A DNA stretch of 64,000 bases from Intestinimonas massiliensis (ex Afouda et al. 2020). Its GTDB lineage: Bacteria; Bacillota; Clostridia; Oscillospirales; Oscillospiraceae. The stretch lies in NCBI RefSeq assembly GCF_900626285.1, contig NZ_LR131148.1:252275-316274 (forward strand), written 5' to 3'. The notes beneath the pieces were generated by a model, which was not told where the DNA came from, did not search any database, and saw only the letters and a list, made by a program, of their open reading frames with translations. The position numbers and the translations under genes were made by a program. Position 1 is the first letter of the stretch. The number at the start of each line of letters is the position of its first letter. Below, piece after piece: positions 1-7,818 of the stretch.

Positions 1-610
1 CGAGGAGGCCCGCAAGCTGGAGGGGATCTCCTTCCTGGGCCAGGGCACCATCTACCCTGACATTATCGAGAGCGGCACCAAGACCGTGAAGGCGGTGAAG
101 AGCCACCACAACGTGGGCGGCCTGCCGGAGGACCTGGACTTCGAGCTGGTGGAGCCCCTGAAGATGCTCTTCAAGGACGAGGTGCGGGCCTGCGGCAAGG
201 CCCTGGGCCTGCCCGACAACATGGTGTACCGCCAGCCCTTCCCCGGCCCCGGCCTGGGGGTGCGCTGCCTGGGGGCTATCACCCGGGACCGGCTGGAGGC
301 GGTGCGGGAATCCGACGCCATCCTCCGGGAGGAGTTTGCCAAGAACGGCCTGGAGGGCAAGGTGTGGCAGTACTTTACCATCATCCCCGACGTGAAGAGC
401 GTAGGTGTCCGGGACGGCAAGCGGGCCGACGAGTGGCCGGTCGTCATCCGTGCCGTCAATACCGTGGACGCCATGACCGCCACGGTGGAGAACGTGCCCT
501 TCGAGCTGCTCCAGCATATTACAGACCGCATCACCCACGAGGTGAAGGGGGTCAACCGGGTCCTCTATGACCTGACGCCCAAGCCCACCGGCACCATCGA
601 ATGGGAGTAA
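1..610 (+). CDS. guaA: GMP synthase (glutamine-hydrolysing), C-terminal part
   Basis: The frame is open from base 2 to the TAA at 608-610, so the 5' part lies outside the window. The visible 202 residues are the end of the ATP-pyrophosphatase domain and the C-terminal dimerisation domain of GuaA, which converts XMP to GMP in the cytosol. Recognisable segments are SHHNVGGLPEDL, the FPGPGLGVRCLG block, and the C-terminal PTGTIEWE end typical of the family. A strong terminator follows directly, so this is the end of its transcription unit. Identity is clear; only the start is missing. Confidence 0.96.
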   Translation, partial: EEARKLEGISFLGQGTIYPDIIESGTKTVKAVKSHHNVGGLPEDLDFELVEPLKMLFKDEVRACGKALGLPDNMVYRQPFPGPGLGVRCLGAITRDRLEAVRESDAILREEFAKNGLEGKVWQYFTIIPDVKSVGVRDGKRADEWPVVIRAVNTVDAMTATVENVPFELLQHITDRITHEVKGVNRVLYDLTPKPTGTIEWE

Positions 611-617
611 ATCTTTG

Positions 618-665
618 AAAAAAGCCGCAAAGCCTTGCCATGCAAGACTTTGCGGCTTTTTTATT
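618..665 (+). terminator. Rho-independent terminator after guaA
   Basis: AAAAAGCCGCAAAG pairs with CTTTGCGGCTTTTT around a short loop and runs into T-rich sequence, starting 8 bases after the guaA stop. Confidence 0.9.
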
Positions 666-784
666 TGCCATGTGCACTTTATGCCTGCATTCGCCGGGTA
701 CCGGGGTGGCTGTACATATGCCGGTGGGAGAAAAAAGAAAACTGACAGTTTCAAATATTACAACTAAACGTTCTTTTTTTAGGA

Positions 785-812
785 TTTACTTAAAAAGTGA
801 AAAGTATATAAT
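785..812 (+). promoter_or_regulatory. Promoter of the ABC importer operon
   Basis: TTTACT (785-790), a 16-nt spacer and a perfect TATAAT (807-812) lie 40 nt before the binding-protein ATG. An AGGAGG-type ribosome site is at 839-845. The region is AT-rich compared with its surroundings. Confidence 0.7.
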
Positions 813-852
813 GAAACCAGGGATTAGGACTAGAATTTTAGGAGGTTTTACC

Positions 853-1917
853 ATGAAAAAGAAGCTTGCTCTTGCCACAGTCATCGCGCTTACCTTGGGC
901 ATCTGTTCCGGCTGCGGAGGCGGCGGAGGCGGCACCGCAGACACAGGCAACTCCGGACAGCCGTCCGGCTCCGACGGCGAGGAGACCCTGGTGGTGTATA
1001 CCGCCAGAAGTGAAAGTCTGAACAACGCGGTCATCGGAAACTTTGAGGCGGATACCGGGATCCACGTGGAAGTGGTCACCGGCGGCACCGGCGAGGTGCT
1101 CAAGCGGGTGCAGAATGAGGCGGCCAACCCCCAGGGCGACATCTGCTGGGCGGCTGACGAGGCCATGCTCAAGGACTATGCCGACTGCTTCGAGCCCTAT
1201 GTCTCCCCTGAGGACGCCAACATGATGGAGGGCTACAAGAACACCAGCGGCTATTCCTCTCCGGCCTTCTGCGATCCCACGGTCTTTATCGTAAATACGG
1301 ATCTGGCGGGCGATATCGAGATCAACGGCTTTGAGGACCTGCTGAATCCCGAGCTGAAGGGCAAGATCGCCGCCGGCGACCCCGTCAACTCCAGCTCTGC
1401 GTTCCAGTGCCTGATCGCCGGCCTGTATGACATGGGCAACGGCGATCCCCTGTCCGACGCGGCATGGGAGTGGGCCCAGGCTCTGGTGAACAACCTGGAC
1501 GGCGTCAGCCTGAACAGCTCTTCGCAGGTCTACAAGGGCGTGGCCGAAGGGGAGTACGTCGTGGGCCTGACCTGGGAGGATCCCGCCGCCGCCTATGTGC
1601 GGGACGGCGTGGCGGTGAAGGTGGTATTCCCTGAGGAGGGCGCCCTCATGTCCGGCCAGTGCGTCTCCATCATCAAGGGCGCGCCCCACATGGACAACGC
1701 CAAGAAGTTTGTGGACTACATGCTGAGCGAAGCCTGTCAGAACTATGTGGGTCAGAACCTGACGGTGCGCCCCCTGCGGGAAGGCGCCACCCTGAACGAC
1801 AGCCTGATCCCCTGGGATTCCATCACCCCGCTGGAGAGCTATGACGGCGTTTGGGTGGCGGAGAACAAGAGCACCATCACCGAGCGGTACAGCGAGTGCC
1901 TGGAGAACGCTACCTGA
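853..1917 (+). CDS. ABC transporter substrate-binding lipoprotein, Fe(III)/AfuA-type family
   Basis: A 354-residue extracellular solute-binding protein. It starts at the ATG behind GGAGG; the open frame runs further upstream but lacks a ribosome site there. A signal peptide (MKKKLALATVIALTLGI) ends at Ser-Gly-Cys, a lipobox-like site, followed by a Gly-rich linker, so it should be a lipoprotein on the outer face of the membrane. The mature part opens with LVVYTARSE, typical of the FbpA/AfuA/PotD class of binding proteins. First gene of an operon with an ATPase and a double permease, then a two-component pair. The ligand cannot be told from sequence: ferric iron, hexose phosphates and phosphonates are all known for this family. 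Confidence 0.88.
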   Translation: MKKKLALATVIALTLGICSGCGGGGGGTADTGNSGQPSGSDGEETLVVYTARSESLNNAVIGNFEADTGIHVEVVTGGTGEVLKRVQNEAANPQGDICWAADEAMLKDYADCFEPYVSPEDANMMEGYKNTSGYSSPAFCDPTVFIVNTDLAGDIEINGFEDLLNPELKGKIAAGDPVNSSSAFQCLIAGLYDMGNGDPLSDAAWEWAQALVNNLDGVSLNSSSQVYKGVAEGEYVVGLTWEDPAAAYVRDGVAVKVVFPEEGALMSGQCVSIIKGAPHMDNAKKFVDYMLSEACQNYVGQNLTVRPLREGATLNDSLIPWDSITPLESYDGVWVAENKSTITERYSECLENAT

Positions 1918-1946
1918 TCCGATCAGCCGAACAACAAGCAACGAGC

Positions 1947-1973
1947 GGGCCTGCGGTCTTACATCGCAGGCCC
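1947..1973 (+). terminator. Intra-operon hairpin between binding protein and ATPase
   Basis: GGGCCTGCG pairs with CGCAGGCCC and is followed by only a weak T-tract. It is probably a partial terminator or 3'-end stabiliser that raises the binding-protein mRNA over the downstream transporter genes, a common arrangement in ABC importer operons (inference). Confidence 0.6.
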
Positions 1974-2014
1974 CCCTTATTCACAACCGAGGGAAAGAGG
2001 AGGGTGATCCCGCT

Positions 2015-3124
2015 ATGGGTGCCACGATCACGATTGAAAATGCCGTCAAACGGTATGGAAATGATACCATCATCAACGGACTTTCTCTGGAAGTCAGGCC
2101 GGGAGAATTCTTCACGCTGCTCGGTCCCTCCGGATGCGGCAAGACCACGCTGCTGCGTATGATTATCGGCTTCAACTCCATTGAAGGCGGGACTTTCCGG
2201 ATCAATGACCGGGTGATCAACGATATCCCCACAAACAAGCGGAACATCGGTATGGTCTTTCAGAACTACGCGGTGTTCCCCCACATGTCGGTTTTTGACA
2301 ACGTGGCCTTTGGCCTGAAAAACCGCAAGCTCCCCAAGAATGAGATCCAGGAGAAGGTGGACCGGATCCTGAAGGTGGTCAAGATCGACCATCTGAAGGA
2401 CCGGATGCCTGCCAAGCTGTCAGGCGGACAGCAGCAGCGGGTGGCGCTGGCCCGGGCCATCGTCATCGAGCCGGAGGTGCTGCTGATGGATGAGCCCCTC
2501 TCCAACCTGGACGCCAAGCTGCGGGTGGAGATGCGCAACGCCATCAAGCGGATCCAGCAGCAGTTCGGAATCACCACCGTCTACGTCACCCACGATCAGG
2601 AGGAGGCCCTGGCGGTCTCCGACCGGATCGCCGTCATGAACAACGGTGTGATCCAGCAGATCGACGTGCCCTCCCGGATCTATCAGCGCCCGGTCAATCA
2701 GTTTGTCTCCAATTTTATCGGCCTGTCCAACTTCCTGAAGGCGAAGGTCAAAGCGGAAGGGGGCCAGCTCTGCCTGGCCTTCCAGGATGCGCCCTCCTAT
2801 CTGGTCCCCATGCACAATCTGCGGAAGGACGTGTCGGACGGCATGGATGTGCTGGTGGCCATCCGGCCGGAGGAATTTGAGCTGTCCAGGAGCGGGGGAG
2901 CGGGCATATCGGCCACCGTTCAGAACAGCGTGTTCCTGGGCACCTCCACCCACTATTTCCTGAAACTGCAGGGCGGGCAGGAGGTAGAGGCCATCCAGAG
3001 CACCGATGTGTGGGAGATCATTCCCAATGGGACCCAGGTGTGGCTGACTGCGAAAGCCAAGCAGATCAACGTATTTACGCCGGACGGAAGTGAGGCCCTG
3101 GTGGTTCGGGAGGAATTGCTATGA
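2015..3124 (+). CDS. ABC transporter ATP-binding protein, FbpC/PotA type
   Basis: A 369-residue cytoplasmic ATPase that powers the importer. Walker A is GPSGCGKTT at residues 37-45, the Q-loop is in MVFQNYAVFPHM, the signature LSGGQQQR begins at residue 135, Walker B is VLLMDEPLSNLDA, and the H-loop is YVTHDQEEA. The C-terminal 110 or so residues fit a TOBE-type regulatory domain. Start chosen at the ATG behind AGAGGAGGG; the frame extends upstream into the preceding intergenic region but without translation signals. Its stop overlaps the permease start in an ATGA, indicating translational coupling. Confidence 0.93.
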   Translation: MGATITIENAVKRYGNDTIINGLSLEVRPGEFFTLLGPSGCGKTTLLRMIIGFNSIEGGTFRINDRVINDIPTNKRNIGMVFQNYAVFPHMSVFDNVAFGLKNRKLPKNEIQEKVDRILKVVKIDHLKDRMPAKLSGGQQQRVALARAIVIEPEVLLMDEPLSNLDAKLRVEMRNAIKRIQQQFGITTVYVTHDQEEALAVSDRIAVMNNGVIQQIDVPSRIYQRPVNQFVSNFIGLSNFLKAKVKAEGGQLCLAFQDAPSYLVPMHNLRKDVSDGMDVLVAIRPEEFELSRSGGAGISATVQNSVFLGTSTHYFLKLQGGQEVEAIQSTDVWEIIPNGTQVWLTAKAKQINVFTPDGSEALVVREELL

Positions 3125-4779
3125 GGTACGCGGGAGAGAAACGGTTCAATGTCTGGACCGTGCTGACGCTGATCCTCCTGGCTCTGTTCCTGCTCTTCGT
3201 GGTCTATCCCATCGGGATGCTGCTGACCAAAAGCCTGTTTACCGGCGGAGAACTGGATCTGAGCTATTTTGTGAAATTCTTTACCAAGAAGTACTATTGG
3301 AGCACCCTGGTGAACAGCTTCAAGGTGACCATTGCCTCCACGGCGGTGGCGGTGCTGATCGGTCTGCCCATGGCCTATCTGCTCCGCAGCATCAAGATCC
3401 CGTTTTCCGGGCTGCTGAACATCCTGATCGTCATTTCCTATCTGTCGCCCCCCTTCATCGGGGCTTATTCCTGGATCCAGCTGCTGGGCCGCAACGGATT
3501 CATTACCCGGATCCTGAACGCCATCTTCCATGTGGAGCTGGAAGGCATTTACGGGTTCCCCGGGATCGTCCTGGTGTTTTCCCTGCAATCCTTCCCCTTG
3601 ATCTACATGTATGTGTCCGGCGCGCTGAAGAATCTGGACAATTCCCTGAACGAGGCGGCGGAGAGCCTGGGCTGCAGCGCCTTCCAGCGGGTGACCAAGG
3701 TGATCTTTCCCCTGGTAATGCCCTCCCTGCTGGCAGGCATGCTGCTGGTGTTCATGCGGGTATTCTCCGACTTCGGTACGCCCATGATCATCGGCGAAGG
3801 CTACAAGACCTTCCCCGTCATGCTCTACACCCAGTTCATGGGCGAGGTGGGCACCAATGACGGCTTTGCCGCCACCATGTGCATCATCGTCATCGTCATC
3901 GCCCTGATGTTCTTCTTCCTCCAGAAGATCCTGGGCCGCCGGTTTACCTACTCCATGACCGCCCTCAAGCCTATGGAGATGCGCCGGGCAACAGGCTGGC
4001 GCAAGGTGGCGTCCTATGCTGTGGTCTACATCATCACCTTCGTGGCTGCGCTGCCCCAGCTGACGGTGATCATCACCTCCTTTATCGGTACCATCAACGG
4101 CTCCCTGTTTACCGGAGAATTCACCCTGGACAACTACCGGAACATCTTTGCAAAGGGGAACACCACCGCCATCACCAACACCTACCTCTTTGGTCTGGAG
4201 GCCATTGTGGTGGTGGTGATCTGCGGCATCCTGATCTCCTACCTCAGCGTGCGCAAGCGCAGTCCGCTGACCTCCATCCTGGATGTGCTCACCATGTTCC
4301 CCTACATCATTCCCGGCTCGGTGCTGGGCATCTCGCTCCTCTGTGCCTTCAACGGCCCCCCCTTCCTGTTGGGCGGTACGGTGATCATCCTGATCGTCTC
4401 CCTCTCCATCCGGCGGATGCCCTATACCATCCGCTCCAGCACGGCCATCATCGGCCAGATCAGTCCCAGCATCGAGGAGGCGGCCATCAGCCTGGGAGCC
4501 TCCCAGGTCAAGACCTTTCTGCAGATCACCATTCCCATGATGCTGCCCGGCGTGCTGTCGGGTGCCGTCATGAGCTGGATCACCCTGATCAGTGAGCTGA
4601 GCTCGTCGGTGATCCTCTACACCAGCCGCACCATGACGCTGACTGTGGCCATCTACTCCGAGGTTATCCGCAGCAACTTCGGAAATGCGGCCGCCTATTC
4701 CACGATCCTGACATTGACCTCTATCCTCTCTTTGCTCATCTTCTTCAAGGTCTCCGGCAGCAAGGATCTGAGCGTCTGA
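3121..4779 (+). CDS. ABC transporter permease with two fused permease domains, FbpB type
   Basis: A 552-residue membrane protein with about twelve hydrophobic segments, made of two tandem binding-protein-dependent permease domains. Each half carries an EAA loop that contacts the ATPase: NEAAESLGCSAFQRVTKV near residue 180 and EEAAISLGASQVKTFLQI near residue 455. The fused form is characteristic of ferric-iron/AfuB-like importers, so a single polypeptide supplies the whole translocation pore. Overlaps the ATPase stop by 4 nt and is followed by a strong terminator. Confidence 0.92.
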   Translation: MRYAGEKRFNVWTVLTLILLALFLLFVVYPIGMLLTKSLFTGGELDLSYFVKFFTKKYYWSTLVNSFKVTIASTAVAVLIGLPMAYLLRSIKIPFSGLLNILIVISYLSPPFIGAYSWIQLLGRNGFITRILNAIFHVELEGIYGFPGIVLVFSLQSFPLIYMYVSGALKNLDNSLNEAAESLGCSAFQRVTKVIFPLVMPSLLAGMLLVFMRVFSDFGTPMIIGEGYKTFPVMLYTQFMGEVGTNDGFAATMCIIVIVIALMFFFLQKILGRRFTYSMTALKPMEMRRATGWRKVASYAVVYIITFVAALPQLTVIITSFIGTINGSLFTGEFTLDNYRNIFAKGNTTAITNTYLFGLEAIVVVVICGILISYLSVRKRSPLTSILDVLTMFPYIIPGSVLGISLLCAFNGPPFLLGGTVIILIVSLSIRRMPYTIRSSTAIIGQISPSIEEAAISLGASQVKTFLQITIPMMLPGVLSGAVMSWITLISELSSSVILYTSRTMTLTVAIYSEVIRSNFGNAAAYSTILTLTSILSLLIFFKVSGSKDLSV

Positions 4780-4788
4780 AAGCGGGAG

Positions 4789-4820
4789 ACGGCGCACTCC
4801 GGACGGAGTGCGCCGTTTTT
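4789..4820 (+). terminator. Rho-independent terminator after the permease gene
   Basis: ACGGCGCACTCC / GGAGTGCGCCGT, a perfect 12-bp stem with GGAC loop, followed by five T. It separates the transporter genes from the two-component genes. Confidence 0.92.
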
Positions 4821-4850
4821 ATCAGCAAGGGTGTAAAAATCCCGAAGACA

Positions 4851-4859
4851 TGATACAAT
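4851..4859 (+). promoter_or_regulatory. Extended -10 promoter of the two-component operon
   Basis: TGATACAAT is an extended -10 (TG-N-TACAAT). No good -35 is visible, which is acceptable for extended -10 promoters. It lies 48 nt before the kinase start, just past the terminator. Confidence 0.5.
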
Positions 4860-4907
4860 GGACGGAGAAGAACGGAAAAGGCGGAGCGGGGATGGGGGAG
4901 AGGTAAG

Positions 4908-6638
4908 GTGCGGAGAGTGAAATTCCAGGATCTGCTCCGCAGATCCTTCATGGGCTACATCTGTGTCATTATTGTCGCCATTCTGATCCTGATGGTGGGC
5001 GGACTGGCCATCAATTTCGCCACGGTAGTGGTGGGCGGCTGCCGGGAGAGCAACCAGAGCCTGGCGAAGCACCTGAGCGAGCAGTACGACGCCTATGAGG
5101 CCGGCCTGCGGGAGCTGTCCGGCCGGCCGGAAATCCAGGACGCGCTGCTGGACAAGAACGAAGCCAGCCGGACGGCGGCCAACCAGCAGCTCTACCAGTT
5201 TGTCAATGAGCAGGAGTTCAAGGCCTACTTCATGCTGATGGACGGGGAGGGAACACCGGTCTGCTCCAACTTCAACGGGTGGAATCAGGAGAGCTTTGCC
5301 GGCGCTGCACTGATTTCCGGCATGCTGGAGCGGCTGGACAAGGCCCCGGAGGAGCCGCTGTGCTTTATCTGCGACGTGCCGCTGACCAGTGAGCAGACAT
5401 GCAGCTACTCCTTCTGCCGGAGCGTGCGGGGGCCGGACGGCAGCGGGATCGGGTATCTGTTTTTCAACCTGCGTGCGGAGGCCTTCCACAGGCAGTTCCG
5501 CACGGTGCCCCAGGAGGTACTCCTGACCGACCGGTATGACAATATCGTCTATACCACCCTGGACCTGGAGGACGACCCGGCGGAAAAGCTGCCGCCCAGC
5601 AAATACGCGCTGGGGGTGAGCAGCGACGGGATCCAGGAGATCAGCGGGGAGTACTACTATATCGCCACCTCCACCGTCACCCCGCAGGGATTGCGGCTCT
5701 ACACCCTCACCTCCCTGGCGTTCCACATCCAGACCTTGTGGTACGGGTTCTTTCTGTTCCTCTTTCTGCTGCTGATCCTGGCCGCCATTGTGGCGCTGCT
5801 GACCCGGACGTTTGCCCGGCAGAACGCCCGGGAACTGGGGGAGCTGACCCGGGCGGTGGAGGAGCTGGACCGGAGCAGCGAACTCTATGAGCTGTCCCCC
5901 CAGTGCTCGGAGGAATCACAGCAGCTCTATGCCGAGTTCCGGCGCATCACCCTCCACCTGCGGGAGCTGATCCGCTGCAACAACGAGCTGCAGGACCGGC
6001 GGCGGCAGATGGAGATCAAGCAGCTGGAGGAGCAGTTCAACCCCCATTTCGTGTTCAACGTGATGGAGATGGTGCGCTATCAGATCCGGGAGGATCCGGA
6101 GGCCGCCTCGGAAATGCTGCTGTCCTTTGCCAACCTGATGCGGTACAGCATCAACTACGGCCATACGAAGGTGTCCCTGGAGACTGATGTGGAGTATGTC
6201 AACGACTATCTGCTGCTGCAGAAGGTCAGGTACAACAACTGCCTGCGCTATGAGTTCCTCATCCCCGATCAGCTCCTGGAGTGCCAGGTGCCCAAGCTTC
6301 TGCTCCAGCCCGTGATTGAGAACAGCATCAAGCACGGCTATCAGCAGGGGAAGATCCTGGAGATCGTGGTCCAGGTGGAGCGGGTGGGCAATGACCTGCG
6401 CTTTGTGGTGCGGGACAACGGCCGGGGGATCGACGCGGACCGTTTGGCCGCCATCCGGGAGAGCTTCACCATGGAGCTCAACAGTGAGTATATCAAGCAT
6501 ATCGGCCTTTACAACATCCAAAAGGTGGTGGAGCTGATGTATGGTCCGGACTACGGCCTCACCATAGAAAGCACGCTGGACGTGGGGACCACGGTGACCC
6601 TGACCATGCCGTATGAAGTGGAGATGGAACCATGCTGA
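4908..6638 (+). CDS. Sensor histidine kinase, YesM/LytS-like
   Basis: A 576-residue membrane sensor. One TM segment near residues 15-38, an extracytoplasmic sensing region to about 270, a second TM near 275-298, a linker with HAMP-like position, then the His_kinase module: the phospho-acceptor His is H380 in QFNPHFVFNVME. The ATP-binding domain follows with PVIENSIKHGY (N box) and VRDNGRGID (G box). Start is a GTG behind GGGGAGAGG; a second GTG three codons on is possible. Overlaps the response regulator by 7 nt. Its position directly behind the importer suggests it senses the imported solute or the loaded binding protein (inference). Confidence 0.92.
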   Translation: MRRVKFQDLLRRSFMGYICVIIVAILILMVGGLAINFATVVVGGCRESNQSLAKHLSEQYDAYEAGLRELSGRPEIQDALLDKNEASRTAANQQLYQFVNEQEFKAYFMLMDGEGTPVCSNFNGWNQESFAGAALISGMLERLDKAPEEPLCFICDVPLTSEQTCSYSFCRSVRGPDGSGIGYLFFNLRAEAFHRQFRTVPQEVLLTDRYDNIVYTTLDLEDDPAEKLPPSKYALGVSSDGIQEISGEYYYIATSTVTPQGLRLYTLTSLAFHIQTLWYGFFLFLFLLLILAAIVALLTRTFARQNARELGELTRAVEELDRSSELYELSPQCSEESQQLYAEFRRITLHLRELIRCNNELQDRRRQMEIKQLEEQFNPHFVFNVMEMVRYQIREDPEAASEMLLSFANLMRYSINYGHTKVSLETDVEYVNDYLLLQKVRYNNCLRYEFLIPDQLLECQVPKLLLQPVIENSIKHGYQQGKILEIVVQVERVGNDLRFVVRDNGRGIDADRLAAIRESFTMELNSEYIKHIGLYNIQKVVELMYGPDYGLTIESTLDVGTTVTLTMPYEVEMEPC

Positions 6639-7384
6639 AGGTCTTATTGGTGGAAGATGAAAACCTGATCCGGCGCGGCCTGCAGTTCCAGATGGACTGG
6701 ACAGAGGTGGGCTGTGTGGTGGCGGGTGACGCGGCCACCGGAAAAGAGGGACTGGCCCAGATCAAGGCCCTTAAGCCGGACATCGTTATTACGGATATCC
6801 GCATGCCCGATATGGATGGGCTGGAAATGCTGTCCGCCGGCCGGGGCGAGTGCGAGTTTGAGGCCATCATCATCACAGGCTACAGCGAGTTCGACTATGC
6901 CAAGCAGGCCATCCATCTGGGAGTTTCGGAATATCTGCTGAAGCCGGTGGACCTGAACGAGCTGAAGTCCTGCCTCCAGCAGATCGTGCGCCGGAGGCAG
7001 GAGGGCCGGGCGGCGGACGCGCCGCCGATCCAGCTGGCCCCTGATCTGGAGCCAGCCGCTATGGGCAACAAATATGCTGCGGCGATGCTCCAATATATCC
7101 AGGAGCACTATGCCGAACGCATCTCACTCACGGATCTCAGCCAGTCGCTGAACATCTCCTGTACCCACCTGAACGCCAAATTCAAGGCGGAGACCGGCTA
7201 TACCTTTCATGATTTTCTGAATTATTACCGCATCAGCAAGGCGGTAGAGCTCCAGAAGCAGGGTACATATAAGCTGTATGAGGTAGCGGAGCTGGTGGGT
7301 TTCTCCGACTACAAATATTTCAATAAGGTCTATAAACGGTATGTGGGCTATGCCCCCAATAAGATTTTTCCCGCCAGAAAATAG
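6632..7384 (+). CDS. Response regulator with AraC-type DNA-binding domain, YesN-like
   Basis: A 250-residue cytoplasmic regulator, partner of the overlapping kinase gene. Receiver domain at residues 1-115: acidic pair E8/D9, phospho-acceptor D55 in VITDIRMPDMDG, T82 in IIITGYSEF, K104 in YLLKPVDL. The two-helix-turn-helix AraC domain occupies about 150-248 (SLTDLSQSLNISCTHLNAKF and VAELVGFSDYKYFNKVYKR). The segment between D55 and T82 is slightly short for the family. Likely target is the importer promoter at 785-812. Confidence 0.93.
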   Translation: MLKVLLVEDENLIRRGLQFQMDWTEVGCVVAGDAATGKEGLAQIKALKPDIVITDIRMPDMDGLEMLSAGRGECEFEAIIITGYSEFDYAKQAIHLGVSEYLLKPVDLNELKSCLQQIVRRRQEGRAADAPPIQLAPDLEPAAMGNKYAAAMLQYIQEHYAERISLTDLSQSLNISCTHLNAKFKAETGYTFHDFLNYYRISKAVELQKQGTYKLYEVAELVGFSDYKYFNKVYKRYVGYAPNKIFPARK

Positions 7385-7412
7385 GCTGAGGCCGAACGGT
7401 TTGACGCAGAGA

Positions 7413-7454
7413 AACAGAAAAGGCGTCTGTGCTGGTACAGGCACCTTTTCTGTT
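7413..7454 (+). terminator. Terminator after the response regulator
   Basis: AACAGAAAAGG pairs with CCTTTTCTGTT; the loop region itself carries a smaller hairpin. Confidence 0.8.
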
Positions 7455-7499
7455 TGCGCTGTGCGGTAAAAATAAAAAATAAAAAAAGAGAAAAAAGTG

Positions 7500-7528
7500 T
7501 TGACAAGGAGAAAAACGAGTGATAAAAT
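7500..7528 (+). promoter_or_regulatory. Strong host promoter of the tRNA-Ala(GGC) locus
   Basis: Perfect TTGACA (7500-7505), 17-nt spacer, TAAAAT (7523-7528). The first base of the interrupted host tRNA gene is 34 nt downstream. No terminator lies between this promoter and the intact tRNA at 7653, so after integration it can still drive the element-borne tRNA copy. Confidence 0.85.
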
Positions 7529-7561
7529 AAAACGCGTCGTCCGGAAGAAAACAAAATACTT

Positions 7562-7583
7562 GGGGGTATAGCTCAGCTGGGAG
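7562..7583 (+). pseudogene. 5' remnant of the host tRNA-Ala(GGC) gene, cut by the element
   Basis: These 22 nt are identical to the first 22 nt of the intact tRNA at 7653-7728 and then diverge into element sequence. They join the 3' remnant at 26912-26965 (54 nt) to give exactly 76 nt, the length and sequence of the full tRNA including CCA. This is the left host half of the target gene, broken in the D-loop. Confidence 0.9.
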
Positions 7584-7600
7584 CCCGATACAAACGTGTA
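7577..7600. other. attL (left recombination junction)
   Basis: Host tRNA sequence up to CTGGGAG (7577-7583) followed by the element arm CCCGATACAAACGTGTACC. Joined to the right arm TACACGCTTGTA before CTGGGAG at attR, the reconstructed attP has inverted half-sites TACACGCTTGTA and TACAAACGTGTA (one mismatch). Confidence 0.82.
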
Positions 7601-7628
7601 CCAGCACCCCACACAAAACTGAATAAGA

Positions 7629-7746
<118 letters not shown>

Positions 7747-7753
7747 CTTAGAT

Positions 7754-7782
7754 AACTTGTCTTGCTTTAAGGCAAGTTTTTT
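7754..7782 (+). terminator. Terminator after the element-borne tRNA
   Basis: AACTTG / CAAGTT (or CTTGC / GCAAG) stem followed by TTTTTT. It replaces the host terminator, which integration moved to 26966-27001. Confidence 0.8.
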
Positions 7783-7818
7783 CTTTTGCCTATTCCTTGC
7801 CGGGAATGGGCTTTTGTT

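Noticed and set aside
7562..7583. A second tRNA gene upstream of tRNA-Ala
   Set aside because: Only the acceptor 5' strand and part of the D arm are present; it is the cut 5' half of the host gene.
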